Shown: positions 14,910 through 15,304 of the stretch, in pieces
Position numbering within the stretch: the stretch's first letter is position 1
Layout of the letters: every line of letters starts with the position of its first letter
NCBI GenBank assembly: GCA_024636075.1
Contig: JAGXHS010000114.1
Location: 1 to 15,304 of the forward strand
Reading direction: 5' to 3'
Origin: Propionibacteriaceae bacterium
GTDB taxonomy: Bacteria > Actinomycetota > Actinomycetes > Propionibacteriales > Propionibacteriaceae
Length of the DNA stretch: 15,304 nt
Program-made: the position numbers and the translations under genes
Notes under the pieces: generated by a model
The model's input: only the letters and a program-made list of their open reading frames with translations
What the model was told of the DNA's origin: nothing
Databases searched by the model: none

Positions 14910-15304
14910 ATGACCCTCGCCCCGCACTCGGACGAGGCAGACGTCATCGTCGTTGGCGCCGGACCGGCAGGCTCGTCCACCGCCATCCACCTGGCTCGTC
15001 GAGGTCTGGATGTGCTGCTGCTCGACAAGGCCGATTTCCCGCGCGACAAGGTGTGTGGCGACGGCTTGACTCCGCGGGCGACCAAGCAGTTGATCCGGCT
15101 GGGCATCGACACCAGCGAAGAGGCCGGTTGGCTGCGCAACAAGGGGTTGCGCATCTACGGTGGCCGCGGCGAGCCGTTCGAGATGCCCTGGCCGGAGCTC
15201 GCCGATTTCCCCAACTACGGGCTGGTGCGGCCACGTTCCGACTTCGACGACCTGCTGGCGAAGAAGGCTGTCGCTGAGGGCGCCCGGATGCACACGTCCA
15301 CCAC
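14910..15304 (+). CDS. menJ: Geranylgeranyl reductase family flavoprotein, probable menaquinone reductase MenJ (3' truncated by window end)
   Basis: The first 131 residues of an FAD-dependent reductase are present; the gene runs off the window. The dinucleotide-binding motif VIVVGAGPAGSSTAIHLAR is at 12-30, followed by an acidic residue at the end of the second strand (LLLDKADFPRDK). KVCGDGLTPRA at about 48-58 is the hallmark of the geranylgeranyl reductase family, and LVRPRSDFDDLL follows at about 109-120. The ATG at 14910 has GGAG seven bases upstream. In mycobacteria a homologue beside men genes (MenJ) saturates one isoprene unit of menaquinone. The position here next to menF and near menG suggests the same role, but reductases acting on archaeal-type or carotenoid prenyl chains share these motifs. 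Confidence 0.88.
   Translation, partial: MTLAPHSDEADVIVVGAGPAGSSTAIHLARRGLDVLLLDKADFPRDKVCGDGLTPRATKQLIRLGIDTSEEAGWLRNKGLRIYGGRGEPFEMPWPELADFPNYGLVRPRSDFDDLLAKKAVAEGARMHTST

Overview
This window is GC-rich bacterial DNA, almost certainly from an actinobacterium. Third codon positions are strongly G/C, GTG starts are common, and genes are packed with 1-8 bp overlaps. A near-complete menaquinone (vitamin K2) pathway sits beside an actinobacterial-type ABC/membrane-protein pair and a geranylgeranyl-reductase family gene of the kind that saturates menaquinone side chains. The species or order cannot be named from the sequence alone. The first 27 bases are not genomic: they match the Illumina Nextera (Tn5 tagmentation) adapter, so position 28 is the first real base and the left edge is a contig end.

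Layout. (1) Positions 28-3688, minus strand: a PEP-dependent dihydroxyacetone kinase operon, dhaK-dhaL-dhaM, followed by a small acidic protein built of 23-24 residue tandem repeats. dhaM is split into two frames at about 1039-1063. One extra base in a C4 run (G4 on the coding strand) would restore a normal-length EIIA-HPr-EI protein of about 463 residues. (2) Positions 3898-8555, plus strand: menE-menA-menC-menD, tightly packed and probably one transcript. (3) Positions 8577-11001, minus strand: menG (demethylmenaquinone methyltransferase) overlapping a two-domain nuclease, an Fe-S-type RecB-like nuclease joined to an RNase H-like exonuclease domain. (4) Positions 11064-13399, plus strand: an ABC ATPase and its overlapping partner, a membrane protein with about 12 spans. 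(5) Positions 13439-14698, minus strand: menF (isochorismate synthase). (6) Position 14910 to the window end, plus strand: the start of a geranylgeranyl-reductase family flavoprotein, probably MenJ.

How they work together. MenF makes isochorismate, MenD and MenC lead to o-succinylbenzoate, MenE activates it to the CoA ester, MenA prenylates the naphthoate, MenG methylates the ring and the reductase probably saturates part of the isoprenoid tail. menB, menH and the prenyl diphosphate synthase are not in this window. The Dha kinase feeds dihydroxyacetone phosphate into glycolysis with phosphate from PEP.

I found no clear, undescribed defence or mobile system. The items most worth a second look are the perfect 12-bp inverted repeat between menF and the reductase gene, the broken dhaM, the degenerate repeat-protein gene, and the nuclease translationally linked to menG.
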